From Microbacterium sp. AK031 (GTDB lineage: Bacteria > Actinomycetota > Actinomycetes > Actinomycetales > Microbacteriaceae), in the NCBI RefSeq assembly GCF_024807145.1, contig NZ_JANUCA010000004.1, positions 62,001 through 126,000 on the forward strand: DNA of 64,000 nt, read 5' to 3'. The notes below the pieces were generated by a model. That model worked only from the letters and a program-made list of their open reading frames with translations. It was not told the DNA's origin and searched no databases. Positions 49,927-58,860 of the stretch are shown piece by piece. A program made the translations under genes and the position numbers. How positions within the stretch are numbered: position 1 is the first letter of the stretch; every line of letters begins with the position of its first letter.

Positions 49927-51603
49927 CTTTCGGGGCTTCTCAGAGGTGGCGGAGCGGCGAGGGTCATCCAGCAGACGTGCGTGACCGGTGACGAGATCAT
50001 CGACGGCGGCGCCGAGAGTCGGGTCTTCACCGCGTGCAAGACCCGCGTACTCGAGAGCGATCGTCCCGTCGGAGGGCGTCGCCTTCACCCACATGCGCCG
50101 GCGAGGCACGAACAACGCGAGCATGAGTCCGGCGAGCGCGAGCAGAGCGAACACGAGCACCCACACAGCCGAATCGTCGTGGTGGATCTGCAGCGACACG
50201 AACCGCTTCACCGACTGCGTGTAGTCGGTCGCGCCGACAGGTGATTCGTCTTCGAAGGTGATCGTCCCGAGACCGTTCGGCAGATCGGCGGTCTCCCCCG
50301 GTGCCAGCTCGGTGGAGTCGACATCCGTGGTGCGGCCGGTGAGCTTCGTGAGCTCTTCGGTGTCGAGCACGTACACGGAACGCGGCGTCCCCTCGTCGAT
50401 GCCGAGGTCACCCTCGTACACGTCGAGCGTGAGCAGCGGTGCGAGGAGGTCGCCGTGCGCCGATGCGAATGCACCGGTTTCGAGCTGGGCCGCACTGGGG
50501 TAGAAGAAGGCGGCGATGCCGAGCTGCTCTGGCATGCCATCGGTCACCTTGATGACTCCGAGCGAGGTCAGGTTCGTGTCCTGCGGGAGGAACGGCACCG
50601 AGTTGCTGTAGACGACGTCGCCGTCGGCGTTACGCACCGTGAGGGTGGGCGCATATCCGTTACCGAGCAGATAGATCTTGTCGCCGGCGACATCGAGCGG
50701 GTGATTCACCCGCACCGAAGCCTCGTGGGTGTCGCCGTTCTCACGCACCGAGACGTTCGCCGAGAAGTCGCCTGCCTGACCGGACGCCGCAGATCCGTAC
50801 TCCTGGTAGGTGACGTCGAAAGAGTCGAGGGTCATCGAATACGGGCTCAGGGCGTCGTCGCTGACGAAGCGTCCGCGGTTCATCGACTCGTAGTCGAGCA
50901 GGGTGTTGACGAACGTCTGCCCCTCCACGACCACGCGCTGCCCGGTGTACGCGAAGCTGCCGCCGATCCCGACCACCAGCAGCACGCCGACGAGCGCGAG
51001 GTGGAAGATGAGGTTGCCCGTCTCCCGCCAGTACCCGCGCTCGGCCGACACCGAATACGTGCGGCCCTTGTCATAGCGCTCGACCCGGTAGCCGAGTGAC
51101 TTGAGCTGCCTCTGGGCGACGTCGATCGATCGTGCGGCTTCGGCGTCAGCATCCGCCGCATCGCGCGTCACCTCGCGGTGATCCTCGAGCCGGCCCAGTC
51201 GCGCCGGCGTACGCGGCGGACGCGCGCGCAGCGCCTTGAGGTGATGCTTGATGCGCGGGATGACGCAGCCGACGAGCGAGATGAACAGCAGCAGGTAGAT
51301 CGCCGAGAACCACGGCGACAGGTACACGTCGAACATGCTCATCGCGTCGAGCACCGGGAACAGATCAGGATTGTCGCTCTGCCACTGCGTCACGCCGTTC
51401 GGATCCGCCATCCGCTGCGGGAAGATCGAGCCGGGGATCGCGGCGATCGCGAGCACGAGCAGCAGGATGATCGCCGTGCGCATCGAGGTGAGCTGACGCC
51501 ACCCCCAGCGCAGCCACCCGATGAACCCGAGGCGCGGCTGGGTGATCGCGGAGTCGTCGCCATCGATGTGGTCGGACGGACGAAGCGGATCGGAAGACGT
51601 CAC
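49924..51603 (-). CDS. resB: cytochrome c biogenesis protein ResB
   Basis: The system II partner of CcsB, about 559 residues from this start. Three helices are near the N-terminus (LTSMRTAIILLLVLAIAAIP begins the first), then a large extracellular beta-rich region (about 220-490) and a last helix near 500. It delivers reduced apocytochrome to the haem ligation site. I chose the GTG at 51601-51603 with AAGGA ahead; a GTG at 51660 adds 19 polar residues and would overlap the ccdA end by 20 bp. Confidence 0.9.
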   Translation of the reverse strand: MTSSDPLRPSDHIDGDDSAITQPRLGFIGWLRWGWRQLTSMRTAIILLLVLAIAAIPGSIFPQRMADPNGVTQWQSDNPDLFPVLDAMSMFDVYLSPWFSAIYLLLFISLVGCVIPRIKHHLKALRARPPRTPARLGRLEDHREVTRDAADADAEAARSIDVAQRQLKSLGYRVERYDKGRTYSVSAERGYWRETGNLIFHLALVGVLLVVGIGGSFAYTGQRVVVEGQTFVNTLLDYESMNRGRFVSDDALSPYSMTLDSFDVTYQEYGSAASGQAGDFSANVSVRENGDTHEASVRVNHPLDVAGDKIYLLGNGYAPTLTVRNADGDVVYSNSVPFLPQDTNLTSLGVIKVTDGMPEQLGIAAFFYPSAAQLETGAFASAHGDLLAPLLTLDVYEGDLGIDEGTPRSVYVLDTEELTKLTGRTTDVDSTELAPGETADLPNGLGTITFEDESPVGATDYTQSVKRFVSLQIHHDDSAVWVLVFALLALAGLMLALFVPRRRMWVKATPSDGTIALEYAGLARGEDPTLGAAVDDLVTGHARLLDDPRRSATSEKPRK

Positions 51604-51640
51604 GGCATCCTTCTGGTCGGTTCGGGCGTCAGAGCGGGAG

Positions 51641-52396
51641 TCAGAGCGGGAGGATGACACTGCCCATCACCGCCGTCAGCTGCGACATGATGCGCGTCCA
51701 GACCCCGGTGACCATGAGTACGCCGAGCAGGATCAGCAGCGCGCCGCCGATGATGTTCACGACGCGGATGTGGCGTCGCAGGAACCCGATCGCCCTGGTC
51801 GCCCAACCGAAACCGAGCGCGACGAGCAGGAACGGGATGCCGAGGCCGAGGCTGTACGCGAGGCCGAGGAAGGACGCGCGCCACGGGTCTCCGACGTTCC
51901 ACGACAGTGACACGATCGTCGTCAGCGTCGGGCCCATGCACGGCGCCCAGCCGATGCCGAGCGCGAGACCGAGCAGCGGGGCGCCGATGATTCCGGTCTT
52001 CGAGTCGACCTGGAAGCGGAACTCGCGTTGCGCGAACCCGAACAGACCGAGGAAGACGAGCCCCATGAGGATGATCACGACGCCCAGGATGCGTGTGATC
52101 AGCTCGCCCCACTGCACGAAGAAGTGTCCGGTCATCCCGCCGAGCACCGTCCAGGCGACGAAGACCACAGTGAACCCCAGGATGAACAGCAGCACGCCCA
52201 GCACGAGGCGTCCCCGCCCGGACTGCGCTGCCGACCCGTTCGAGGCACGAGGAGCGACCGCTCCCCCGAGGAACCCGAGATAGCCCGGCACGAGCGGAAG
52301 CACGCAGGGCGAGAGGAAGGACACGAGTCCGGCGAGCATCGCGACCGGAATCGCGAGCCAGAGCGTTCCTGAGCCGATCAGTTCCTGGGTGTTCAC
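51641..52396 (-). CDS. ccdA: cytochrome c biogenesis protein CcdA
   Basis: A thiol-disulfide transmembrane reductase, 251 residues with six helices. The redox cysteines lie in FLSPCVLPLVPGYLGF near 26 and GWAPCMGPT near 145. It passes electrons from cytosolic thioredoxin to the extracellular ResA. The GTG start overlaps the resA stop by 4 bp. Confidence 0.93.
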   Translation of the reverse strand: MNTQELIGSGTLWLAIPVAMLAGLVSFLSPCVLPLVPGYLGFLGGAVAPRASNGSAAQSGRGRLVLGVLLFILGFTVVFVAWTVLGGMTGHFFVQWGELITRILGVVIILMGLVFLGLFGFAQREFRFQVDSKTGIIGAPLLGLALGIGWAPCMGPTLTTIVSLSWNVGDPWRASFLGLAYSLGLGIPFLLVALGFGWATRAIGFLRRHIRVVNIIGGALLILLGVLMVTGVWTRIMSQLTAVMGSVILPL

Positions 52397-53046
52397 GCGC
52401 TCTCCGCGAGCGCGTCCTTGACGAGCGTGGAGAGAATCGAGGGCCCATCGAGCGCTCCGACGATGCGGGCGGCCACGCGCCCATGCTTGTCGAGCACCAG
52501 TGTGGACGGCGTTCCCTGCAGCGGTGCGTCGCTCGCGAAGGCGAGCTTCGCCTCACCGCTGTCGACGTCGATGAGGCTCGGATAGGTCACGCCGTACGTC
52601 TCGGCGAATGCCTTGGCGGTGTCGGCCTGATCGTAGATGTTGACGCCGACGAACGAGACGTCTTCATCCTCATTGGCCTGCCAGACGGATTCGAGATCCT
52701 TCGCCTCGACGCGGCACGGGGCGCAGCCCGCGTACCAGAAGTTGACGACGGTGACGTCTCCGGCGATGTCGGCGCTGCTGAACTCTTCACCGTCTTCCGT
52801 CACGCCCCCGAATACGATCGGGTCGCCACGATCCTCCGGAGCGATCTCCACGACGGCGCCATCGGCCGAGATGTAGCCCTTGCCATCGCCCGAGAGATAC
52901 TGCTGCGCAACGGGATCCGGCGCGCAGGCTGCAAGAGCGACGGCGAACAGCGCGGCGAGCGCGGCTCCGATCACACGACCGGTGCGTGGTCGGGTACGGG
53001 AGGAGCGGCCGCTGCGAATCGGTCGAATCGTCGAGGCGAGTGGCAC
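52393..53046 (-). CDS. resA: TlpA/ResA-type thiol-disulfide oxidoreductase
   Basis: An extracytoplasmic thioredoxin-fold lipoprotein, 217 residues, that keeps apocytochrome c haem-binding cysteines reduced. The N-terminal helix ends in lipobox ALAAC near 40. The active site is YAGCAPC near 105-110, and the cis-Pro loop is QGTPSTLVLD near 176. The GTG start at 53044-53046 lies 6 nt after TAGACT, whose TAG is the stop codon of the preceding glycosyltransferase gene. Confidence 0.92.
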   Translation of the reverse strand: MPLASTIRPIRSGRSSRTRPRTGRVIGAALAALFAVALAACAPDPVAQQYLSGDGKGYISADGAVVEIAPEDRGDPIVFGGVTEDGEEFSSADIAGDVTVVNFWYAGCAPCRVEAKDLESVWQANEDEDVSFVGVNIYDQADTAKAFAETYGVTYPSLIDVDSGEAKLAFASDAPLQGTPSTLVLDKHGRVAARIVGALDGPSILSTLVKDALAESA

Positions 53047-53052
53047 ACTCCC

Positions 53053-53058
53053 AGTCTA
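53053..53058 (-). promoter_or_regulatory. -10 hexamer TAGACT overlapping the glycosyltransferase stop
   Basis: The stop TAG of the glycosyltransferase gene begins TAGACT; 6 nt later comes the resA GTG. The ccs genes can thus have their own promoter despite the interruption of the gene set. Confidence 0.55.
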
Positions 53059-54315
53059 GACACGGGAATCTATGCGGCCCCTGTACTCTGTGCGCCCGGG
53101 ACTGTACTCTGTGCGCGCCGTGCGGCGGGTCCCTGCGCCGCGGTAGAGATCCTCGTATCGACGCACGATCGTCGTGGCATCGTGCTGCGCAGCTCGCTGC
53201 ACGGCGTGCGCGCTCATCGTCATGTACTCGCCTTCGCGAAGGCTCACGATCATCCCGATCCGCCTGGCGAACTCCTCAGCGCTGTAAGTCGGGACGAGAT
53301 ATCCCTCGACACCGTTGTGGACGAGGTGCGGAAGCGCCATCGCATCGGCGAGAACGACAGGAGTCCCGGATGCCAGGGCTTCGAGCGTCGCGATGCTCTG
53401 CAGCTCTGCCGTTGACGGCATCACGAAGACCGTCGCCTCATGGTGCAGTTCTGCAAGGCGCCCGTCCGTCACGCGTCCGTGGAAACGCACGCGATCCGCG
53501 ACCCCGATCTGCACGGCGAGCTGCTCCAAGACGGAGCGCTCGGACCCGCCGCCCACGATGTCGAGGTGTGCATCGGCATCGTGGTCGATCAGAGCGATCG
53601 CCCTCAGCAGCGTCGGCAGGTTCTTCTCGGGATCGAGGCGCCCGACGAAGAGGATGCTGTGATGTGCAGGTTTCGTCTGTTTCGGCGTGAAGCGCTGAAG
53701 GTCGACACCGCAGGAGATAGGGGTGACGGATGCGAGGCCGATGCTGCGTTCCAAGTAGTCGGCCGCGATCGGGGTGGGGCTTGTCACGATGTCGGCCCGG
53801 GAGTACACGGCGGCAGCCAGACTCCAGCCGCGTCGCGTCACCGCCGGGACGACCCGGCTGGGCAGTCCGCCGACGGAGGCCAGGTTGTCCGGCATCACGT
53901 GATTGGTCGCCACGATCGGGACGCTGCGGGCGTGTGCTTCGTACGCGACCCCGCGGCCGATGCCGATGAAAGACTGCACGTGCACGACATCGGGGCGGAC
54001 CTCGTCGAGGATGCGACCGACCCGTCGCCGCACCTCCCACGGCGGAGCGATCCGCAGCCATTCGTGCGAGGGCCATTTCACGCTGCGCAGTCGATGCGTC
54101 CGAATCAGCTGCTCGTCGATCATCGTGACGCCCGAGTGACCGGAGAAGGTGGGCGAAGGCGCGATCACGTGAACGTCGTGCCCGCGGCGAGCGAGACGCA
54201 CGGCATGATCACGGGCGAAGCGCGCCGCCCCGTTGATGTCGGGCGGGAAGGTGTCAGTCGCGATGAGGACGCGCAACGGTCCAGTCGGTTCCTCGGGTGA
54301 CGCCGTGCTGGTCAT
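53056..54315 (-). CDS. GT4 family glycosyltransferase
   Basis: A GT-B fold retaining glycosyltransferase, 419 residues. The N-domain begins RVLIATDTFPPDINGAARFA; the C-domain has SILFVGRLDPEKNLPTLLRA near 220 and the GT4 Glu motif in VMPSTAELQSIATLEALASG near 302-321. It resembles mannosyl- or glucosyltransferases acting on lipids such as PimB or diacylglycerol. The last residues contain an in-frame 7-residue duplication (RTEYSPG/RTEYRG). It lies between a histidine phosphatase gene and resA. ATG 54313-54315 with GAGGG at 8 nt. Confidence 0.88.
   Translation of the reverse strand: MTSTASPEEPTGPLRVLIATDTFPPDINGAARFARDHAVRLARRGHDVHVIAPSPTFSGHSGVTMIDEQLIRTHRLRSVKWPSHEWLRIAPPWEVRRRVGRILDEVRPDVVHVQSFIGIGRGVAYEAHARSVPIVATNHVMPDNLASVGGLPSRVVPAVTRRGWSLAAAVYSRADIVTSPTPIAADYLERSIGLASVTPISCGVDLQRFTPKQTKPAHHSILFVGRLDPEKNLPTLLRAIALIDHDADAHLDIVGGGSERSVLEQLAVQIGVADRVRFHGRVTDGRLAELHHEATVFVMPSTAELQSIATLEALASGTPVVLADAMALPHLVHNGVEGYLVPTYSAEEFARRIGMIVSLREGEYMTMSAHAVQRAAQHDATTIVRRYEDLYRGAGTRRTARTEYSPGRTEYRGRIDSRV
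53081..53116. repeat. 21-bp in-frame tandem duplication
   Basis: CTGTACTCTGTGCGC occurs at 53081 and 53102, a 21-bp period, within the last codons of the glycosyltransferase gene. It adds one 7-residue unit without shifting the frame. Confidence 0.8.
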
Positions 54316-54391
54316 CGTCTGCGTCCCTCTTCAAAATGGTCAGCTTCTTGAGTCGACGTTACGATGAATGCTCGAGTCCCACATCGCACCT

Positions 54392-54411
54392 GGGTATCCA
54401 CTCGAATACCC
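54392..54411. promoter_or_regulatory. short palindrome upstream of the glycosyltransferase gene
   Basis: GGGTAT-N8-ATACCC lies 77 bp upstream of the glycosyltransferase start and just past the histidine-phosphatase stop, followed by CCCCT/AGGGG. It could be an operator or a weak terminator. Confidence 0.3.
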
Positions 54412-54434
54412 CTCTGGTAGGGGGTGGGTCCGGT

Positions 54435-55064
54435 TCAGACGGCGCCGACATCGATCGCTCCGCCGGTCGCAGCCGGTTCCGCGTAGCCGACCTCACGCCA
54501 GACATCGCCGACACGCTCGAACGATGTGACGCTCGACAGCGCGCACCGGCGGGTTCGAGGGTCGTGCCTCAGGGGCAGTCCTGCGATGTGCAGGTGAGTG
54601 ATCCAGATGGGCGCCTGATGCGAGACGATCACGGCATCGCCTCCGTCGGTGTCACGCCACGCGCCGTGCATGGCGTCTTCCATCCGTGCGGCGATGGAGG
54701 TGTACGGCTCGCCCCAGCTCGGGACGGATGGCCTGCGCAGGTGCCACCAGTTACGCGGATCGCGCAGCGACCGACTCATGCGTGTGCCTTCGAACACGTT
54801 CGTCGGCTCGATCACGCGCTCGTCGATCACAGGGTCCAGGCCGAAGGTCTCCGTGAACGGCTCGGCGGATTCCCTTGCACGCTCCAACGGGGAGCAGCGC
54901 AACGAGATGACCGGGCGGTCGAGCCCGGCGATGTACTCGGCGGCGTCCCGCGCCATCCGCCGCCCGTCCTCGCTCAGTCGGTAGTGCGGCAGGCGACCGT
55001 AGAGCACGCGCCCTGGGTTGTGCACTTCGCCGTGGCGGACCAGATGAATGCGATCGGCGGGCAT
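54435..55064 (-). CDS. histidine phosphatase family protein
   Basis: A 209-residue member of the phosphoglycerate-mutase-like family. The catalytic loop LVRHGEVHN is at 8-16, the second Arg in CSPLERARESAEP near 57-69, and the second His in VIVSHQAPIW near 146-155. The gene is often found just ahead of resA in actinobacterial cytochrome c clusters; here the glycosyltransferase gene intervenes. Substrate unknown. TAGACT lies 6 nt before the ATG. It is divergent from aspS. Confidence 0.87.
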   Translation of the reverse strand: MPADRIHLVRHGEVHNPGRVLYGRLPHYRLSEDGRRMARDAAEYIAGLDRPVISLRCSPLERARESAEPFTETFGLDPVIDERVIEPTNVFEGTRMSRSLRDPRNWWHLRRPSVPSWGEPYTSIAARMEDAMHGAWRDTDGGDAVIVSHQAPIWITHLHIAGLPLRHDPRTRRCALSSVTSFERVGDVWREVGYAEPAATGGAIDVGAV

Positions 55065-55112
55065 GGTCCCAGTCTAGGGATACCGGTCGGCGGACCCCGG
55101 AGAGCACCCACG

Positions 55113-55118
55113 TAGAAT
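55113..55118 (+). promoter_or_regulatory. -10 hexamer TAGAAT, aspS leaderless promoter
   Basis: TAGAAT, one base from consensus, lies 6 nt before the aspS ATG, which has no ribosome site. Confidence 0.65.
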
Positions 55119-55124
55119 GGCGGA

Positions 55125-56906
55125 ATGCTGCGAACTCACACGACCGGCTCCCTGCGAGCCGAGAACATCGGTCAGACCGTCACCCTCTCGGGTTGGGTCG
55201 ATCGTCGTCGTGATCACGGAGGCGTCGCGTTCATCGATCTCCGCGATGCGTCAGGCATCGCCCAGGTGGTCATCCGTGACGAAGAGACGGCGCACCCGCT
55301 GCGCAGCGAGTTCGTGCTGAAGGTGACGGGCACGGTTTCCGCCCGTCCCGCCGGCAACGAGAACCCGAACCTGCCCACCGGCGAGATCGAGGTCATCGCG
55401 ACCGAGGTCGAAGTGCTCAACGAGTCCGCTCCGCTCCCTTTCCAGGTCTCCACCGGGCTCGGCGACGCCGACACGATCGGCGAGGATGTGCGGTTCAAGC
55501 ACCGCTATCTCGACCTGCGACGCCCGTCCTCGGCATCCGCTCTTCGTCTGCGCTCCGACGTGAACAAGGCGATCCGCGACGTGCTGCACGCCCGCGACTT
55601 CCTCGAGGTCGAGACCCCCACGCTCACGAAGTCGACGCCGGAAGGCGCCCGCGACTTCGTCGTGCCCGCACGCCTGCACCCCGGCAGCTGGTACGCGCTT
55701 CCGCAGAGCCCGCAGCTGTTCAAGCAGCTGCTCATGGTCGGCGGCGTGGAGAAGTACTACCAGATGGCCCGCTGCTACCGCGATGAGGACTTCCGCGCCG
55801 ACCGTCAGCCGGAGTTCACGCAGCTCGACATCGAGATGAGCTTCGTCGACCAGGAAGACGTCATCGCTCTGATGGAGGAGCTCATCCCCGCGATGTGGGC
55901 GACCATCGGCGTCGAGGTTCAGACCCCGCTTCCCCGCATCACCTATGCCGACGCGATGGCGAAGTACGGCTCCGACAAGCCCGACCTGCGCTTCGGTCTC
56001 GAGCTGGTCGAGGCGACCGAGTACTTCAAGGACACCACGTTCCGCGTCTTCCAGTCCGACTACGTCGGCGCCGTGCTCATGCCCGGCGGCGCATCGCAGC
56101 CGCGCAAGCAGCTCGACGCCTGGCAGGACTGGGCGAAGCAGCGCGGCGCGCGCGGACTCGCGTATGTGCTCTTCAACGAGGACGGCTCGCTCGGAGGCCC
56201 AGTCGCCAAGAACCTCTCAGATGCGGAGAAGGCCGGCCTGGCCGACCTCGTCGGCGCTGCTGCAGGCGACTGCGTTTTCTTCGCCGCCGGCTCAGCGAAG
56301 GACAGTCGCGCGCTGCTCGGCGCTGCCCGCGTCGAGATCGGTCGCCGCCTCGGCCTGCTCGACCCCGACGTCTTCGCGTTCACGTGGGTGGTGGACGCGC
56401 CGATGTTCGAGCCTGCGGCGGATGCCGTGGCATCCGGCGACGTGGCCGTCGGCGCCGGCGCGTGGACTGCGGTGCACCACGCCTTCACCGGCCCGAAGCC
56501 GGAGTTCGCCGACACGTTCGACGCCGACCCCGGGTCCGCCCTCGCCTACGCGTACGACATCGTCTGCAACGGCTCTGAACTCGGCGGCGGGTCGATCCGC
56601 ATCCACCGCGAAGACGTGCAGAAGCGCGTGTTCGAGGTCATGGGAATCTCGGATGAGGTGGCCGATGAGCAGTTCGGCTTCCTGCTCGACGCTTTCAAGT
56701 TCGGCGCGCCGCCGCACGGCGGCATCGCTCTGGGCATGGACCGTGTGCTGCAGCACCTCACCAAGACCGAGTCGATCCGCGAGGTCATCGCGTTCCCGAA
56801 GACCGGCAACGGCTTCGACCCGCTGACCGCCGCACCCGCGCCGATCACCGACGCGCAGCGCGCCGAGGCCGGCGTCGACTTCGTCCCGGAGGACGACGAG
56901 GCCTGA
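55125..56906 (+). CDS. aspS: aspartate--tRNA ligase
   Basis: A class II aminoacyl-tRNA synthetase, 593 residues, of the long bacterial type with the GAD insertion. The N-terminal OB-fold anticodon domain holds [20 protein letters not shown]; class II motif 2 reads [20 protein letters not shown] near 213-232; motif 3 reads [14 protein letters not shown] near 532-545. The sequence alone does not show whether it also charges tRNA-Asn. The ATG is placed for a leaderless mRNA. Confidence 0.97.
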   Translation: MLRTHTTGSLRAENIGQTVTLSGWVDRRRDHGGVAFIDLRDASGIAQVVIRDEETAHPLRSEFVLKVTGTVSARPAGNENPNLPTGEIEVIATEVEVLNESAPLPFQVSTGLGDADTIGEDVRFKHRYLDLRRPSSASALRLRSDVNKAIRDVLHARDFLEVETPTLTKSTPEGARDFVVPARLHPGSWYALPQSPQLFKQLLMVGGVEKYYQMARCYRDEDFRADRQPEFTQLDIEMSFVDQEDVIALMEELIPAMWATIGVEVQTPLPRITYADAMAKYGSDKPDLRFGLELVEATEYFKDTTFRVFQSDYVGAVLMPGGASQPRKQLDAWQDWAKQRGARGLAYVLFNEDGSLGGPVAKNLSDAEKAGLADLVGAAAGDCVFFAAGSAKDSRALLGAARVEIGRRLGLLDPDVFAFTWVVDAPMFEPAADAVASGDVAVGAGAWTAVHHAFTGPKPEFADTFDADPGSALAYAYDIVCNGSELGGGSIRIHREDVQKRVFEVMGISDEVADEQFGFLLDAFKFGAPPHGGIALGMDRVLQHLTKTESIREVIAFPKTGNGFDPLTAAPAPITDAQRAEAGVDFVPEDDEA

Positions 56907-56922
56907 GCCCTTGCCGGGTCTC

Positions 56923-57004
56923 GCCGAGGCCCCCTCGCGTCGCCGACGCCCCCTGCCATTCGCGTGAACAGCAGGGGGCGTCGGCAGTATCAGGGGGCTT
57001 CGGC
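56923..57004. repeat. P3 palindrome after aspS
   Basis: An 82-bp palindrome with the module GCCGA(G/C)GCCCCCT twice in the left arm at 19-bp spacing and its complement twice in the right. It sits between convergent aspS and the DUF5684 gene and may end both transcripts. Its geometry equals that of the element at 46174. Confidence 0.8.
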
Positions 57005-57020
57005 AGAGCGAGTCCGCCGA

Positions 57021-57389
57021 TCAGGTGACTTTGTTGTACTGCGCCGAGCCGAAGCCGATGATCAGGTGCCCGATGAACGGGAAGAGCCAGAGCAGGAAGA
57101 ACGAGAACACTCCGCCCTTGCCGAAGTTGCGCCCCTCCCTGATCGCGACGACGATCGCGAAGATGACGTTCACAATGGGAATCAGGTACAGCAGGACGAA
57201 CCACCCCGACATTCCGGCGATCTTCACCAGGAAGACCCAGTTGACGATCGGGATCAGTGCGAGGATGCCCGGGTAACCCGCCTTGACGAACACCTTCCAC
57301 ATCGTGACCGCGTAGATCACGTAGTAGATGACGCTGAGAACGACGGAAGTCGTCGAGAAGATCTGTTCAGACAGAAGGTTCGAATCCAT
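57021..57389 (-). CDS. DUF5684 family membrane protein
   Basis: A 122-residue protein with four hydrophobic segments. The stretch VKAGYPGILALIPIVNWVFL near 35-54 is characteristic of the DUF5684 family (a signal-peptidase-I-associated small membrane protein group). Function unknown. CATAGT lies 7 nt ahead of the ATG without a ribosome site, suggesting a leaderless start. Confidence 0.78.
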   Translation of the reverse strand: MDSNLLSEQIFSTTSVVLSVIYYVIYAVTMWKVFVKAGYPGILALIPIVNWVFLVKIAGMSGWFVLLYLIPIVNVIFAIVVAIREGRNFGKGGVFSFFLLWLFPFIGHLIIGFGSAQYNKVT

Positions 57390-57461
57390 GATTCTTACTA
57401 TGGTGAGGGCGCCAGCAGCTTGTCAACTTGTGAGACAGCCGCGACCTGCGAAGATCAGAGC

Positions 57462-57968
57462 ATGCTCACCGGACTTCCCCTGCCCCACTCGTTCGACTCG
57501 CGTGCCGGTCTGGCGCTACTGCGCAGAGCGGCGCCGACGGACACAGATGCGCTGATCGCGCTGCTCGCGGACGACCCGATCAGCGCAGCCCGCGGTGACG
57601 TGGCATCCGAGACAGACCGACCGGCATACGCCGCTGCGCTGGTCGAGATCCTCTCGGAGCGGTCGAACGATCTGCTCGTCGTCGAGCTCGATGACATGGT
57701 CGTCGGCACGCTGCAGCTCACCTCGATTCCGGGAATGGCCCGCCGAGGCTCGCGTCGGCTGCTGGTCGAGGCCGTCTGAGTGCGCAGCGACCTGCGCTCC
57801 TCCGGGATCGGATCGGCGATGATGCGCTGGGTGACGGAAGGCGCAGCACCCGCGTTGGGTTCGGCAATGGTGCAGCTCACCTCAGACGCCGCGCGTACCG
57901 ACGCGCACCGCTTCTACGAGCGTCTGGGGTACACCGGCTCGCACGTCGGCTTCAAGTACAGGCTCTGA
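57462..57968 (+). pseudogene. GNAT acetyltransferase with in-frame TGA
   Basis: A GNAT-fold N-acetyltransferase frame of 168 codons with one stop, TGA, at 57777-57779. Before it the protein runs to RRLLVEAV; after it, in the same frame, VRSDLRSSGIGSAMMRWV supplies the acetyl-CoA-binding motif and RFYERLGYTGSHVGFKYRL completes the fold. The family normally has Arg between these parts, so one C-to-T change (CGA to TGA) explains the break. The N-terminal 105-residue product would lack the cofactor site. A restart at the GTG directly after the stop would give only the C-terminal half. Confidence 0.85.
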
Positions 57969-58013
57969 CGTCACCGCCACCGCCACCGCACCTTCACATC
58001 CTCCTGACGACGT

Positions 58014-58080
58014 CGAAACAGGACCTGCCATGCGAAACAGGGCCTGGCACGACCTGTTTCGTGCGGCAACGCCTGTTTCG
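58014..58080. repeat. P2 palindrome, copy D
   Basis: A 67-bp palindrome with the 28-11-28 geometry of the element at 42559. The arms again begin CGAAACAGG and carry that nonamer twice, and both loops contain TGGCACG. The arms here have six mismatches. It lies between the convergent GNAT pseudogene and the glnQ-type gene. Confidence 0.8.
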
Positions 58081-58104
58081 AGTGCTCGAGCCAGAGGAGT
58101 CGGA

Positions 58105-58860
58105 TCAGAGAACGCGGGAGAGGAAGTCCTGCGTGCGCGGATGCTGCGGGTTCGCGAGCACCTCGCGCGGGTCGCCCTCTTCAACGATCACGCCGTCGTC
58201 CATGAAGATCAGCCGGGATCCGACCTCGCGTGCGAAGCCCATCTCATGCGTGACGACGAGCATCGTCATCCCCTCGTCCGCGAGGGTGCGCATGACCTGC
58301 AGCACCTCACCGACCAGCTCCGGGTCGAGCGCAGAAGTCGGCTCGTCGAACAGCATCATGTCCGGGTTCATGCACAGCGCCCTGGCGATCGCGACGCGCT
58401 GCTGCTGACCGCCGGAGAGATGACCGGGGTAGGCGCCGGCCTTCTCGCTCAGCCCCACCCTCGCCAGCATCTCGTGCGCGACCTTGTCTGCTTCGGCCTT
58501 CGAGCGCTTCAGCACCCGGCGCTGCGCAATCGTGAGGTTCTCGACGACGTCGAGGTGCGGGAACAGGTTGAAGCTCTGGAAGACCATGCCGATGCGGGTG
58601 CGCACCCGGTCGATGTCGATGTCGGGGTCGGTGACGTCGATCCCCTCGATGAAGACACTGCCGCCGGTGGGTTCCTCCAGCAGATTCACCGAGCGCAGCA
58701 GCGTCGATTTCCCCGAACCGGATGGCCCGATCACGCAGACCACTTCGCCGGGAGTGACCGTGAGGTCGATCCCCTTGAGCACCTCGTTGTCGCCGAAGCT
58801 CTTGACCAATCCGCGAATCTCGATCGCGGGGGTGTGGGTGTCGATCAGTTCGGTGCTCAT
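58105..58860 (-). CDS. polar amino-acid ABC transporter ATP-binding protein
   Basis: A GlnQ-type ATPase, 251 residues. Walker [10 protein letters not shown] (near 40), signature LSGGQQQR (near 145), Walker [16 protein letters not shown] (near 165) and H-loop VVTHEMGFA are complete. It drives uptake of glutamate, glutamine or a related amino acid. The ATG at 58858-58860 overlaps the permease stop (ATGA); an upstream ATG in the same frame would extend into the permease gene and is less likely. Confidence 0.92.
   Translation of the reverse strand: MSTELIDTHTPAIEIRGLVKSFGDNEVLKGIDLTVTPGEVVCVIGPSGSGKSTLLRSVNLLEEPTGGSVFIEGIDVTDPDIDIDRVRTRIGMVFQSFNLFPHLDVVENLTIAQRRVLKRSKAEADKVAHEMLARVGLSEKAGAYPGHLSGGQQQRVAIARALCMNPDMMLFDEPTSALDPELVGEVLQVMRTLADEGMTMLVVTHEMGFAREVGSRLIFMDDGVIVEEGDPREVLANPQHPRTQDFLSRVL

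Noticed and set aside
54392..54420. A CsoR-type copper operator
   Set aside because: The half-sites are only partly like TACCCC/GGGGTA and no copper gene is adjacent.
57777..57779. TGA in the GNAT gene as a selenocysteine codon
   Set aside because: No SECIS-like stem-loop follows, the family uses Arg here, and no selenocysteine gene is in view.
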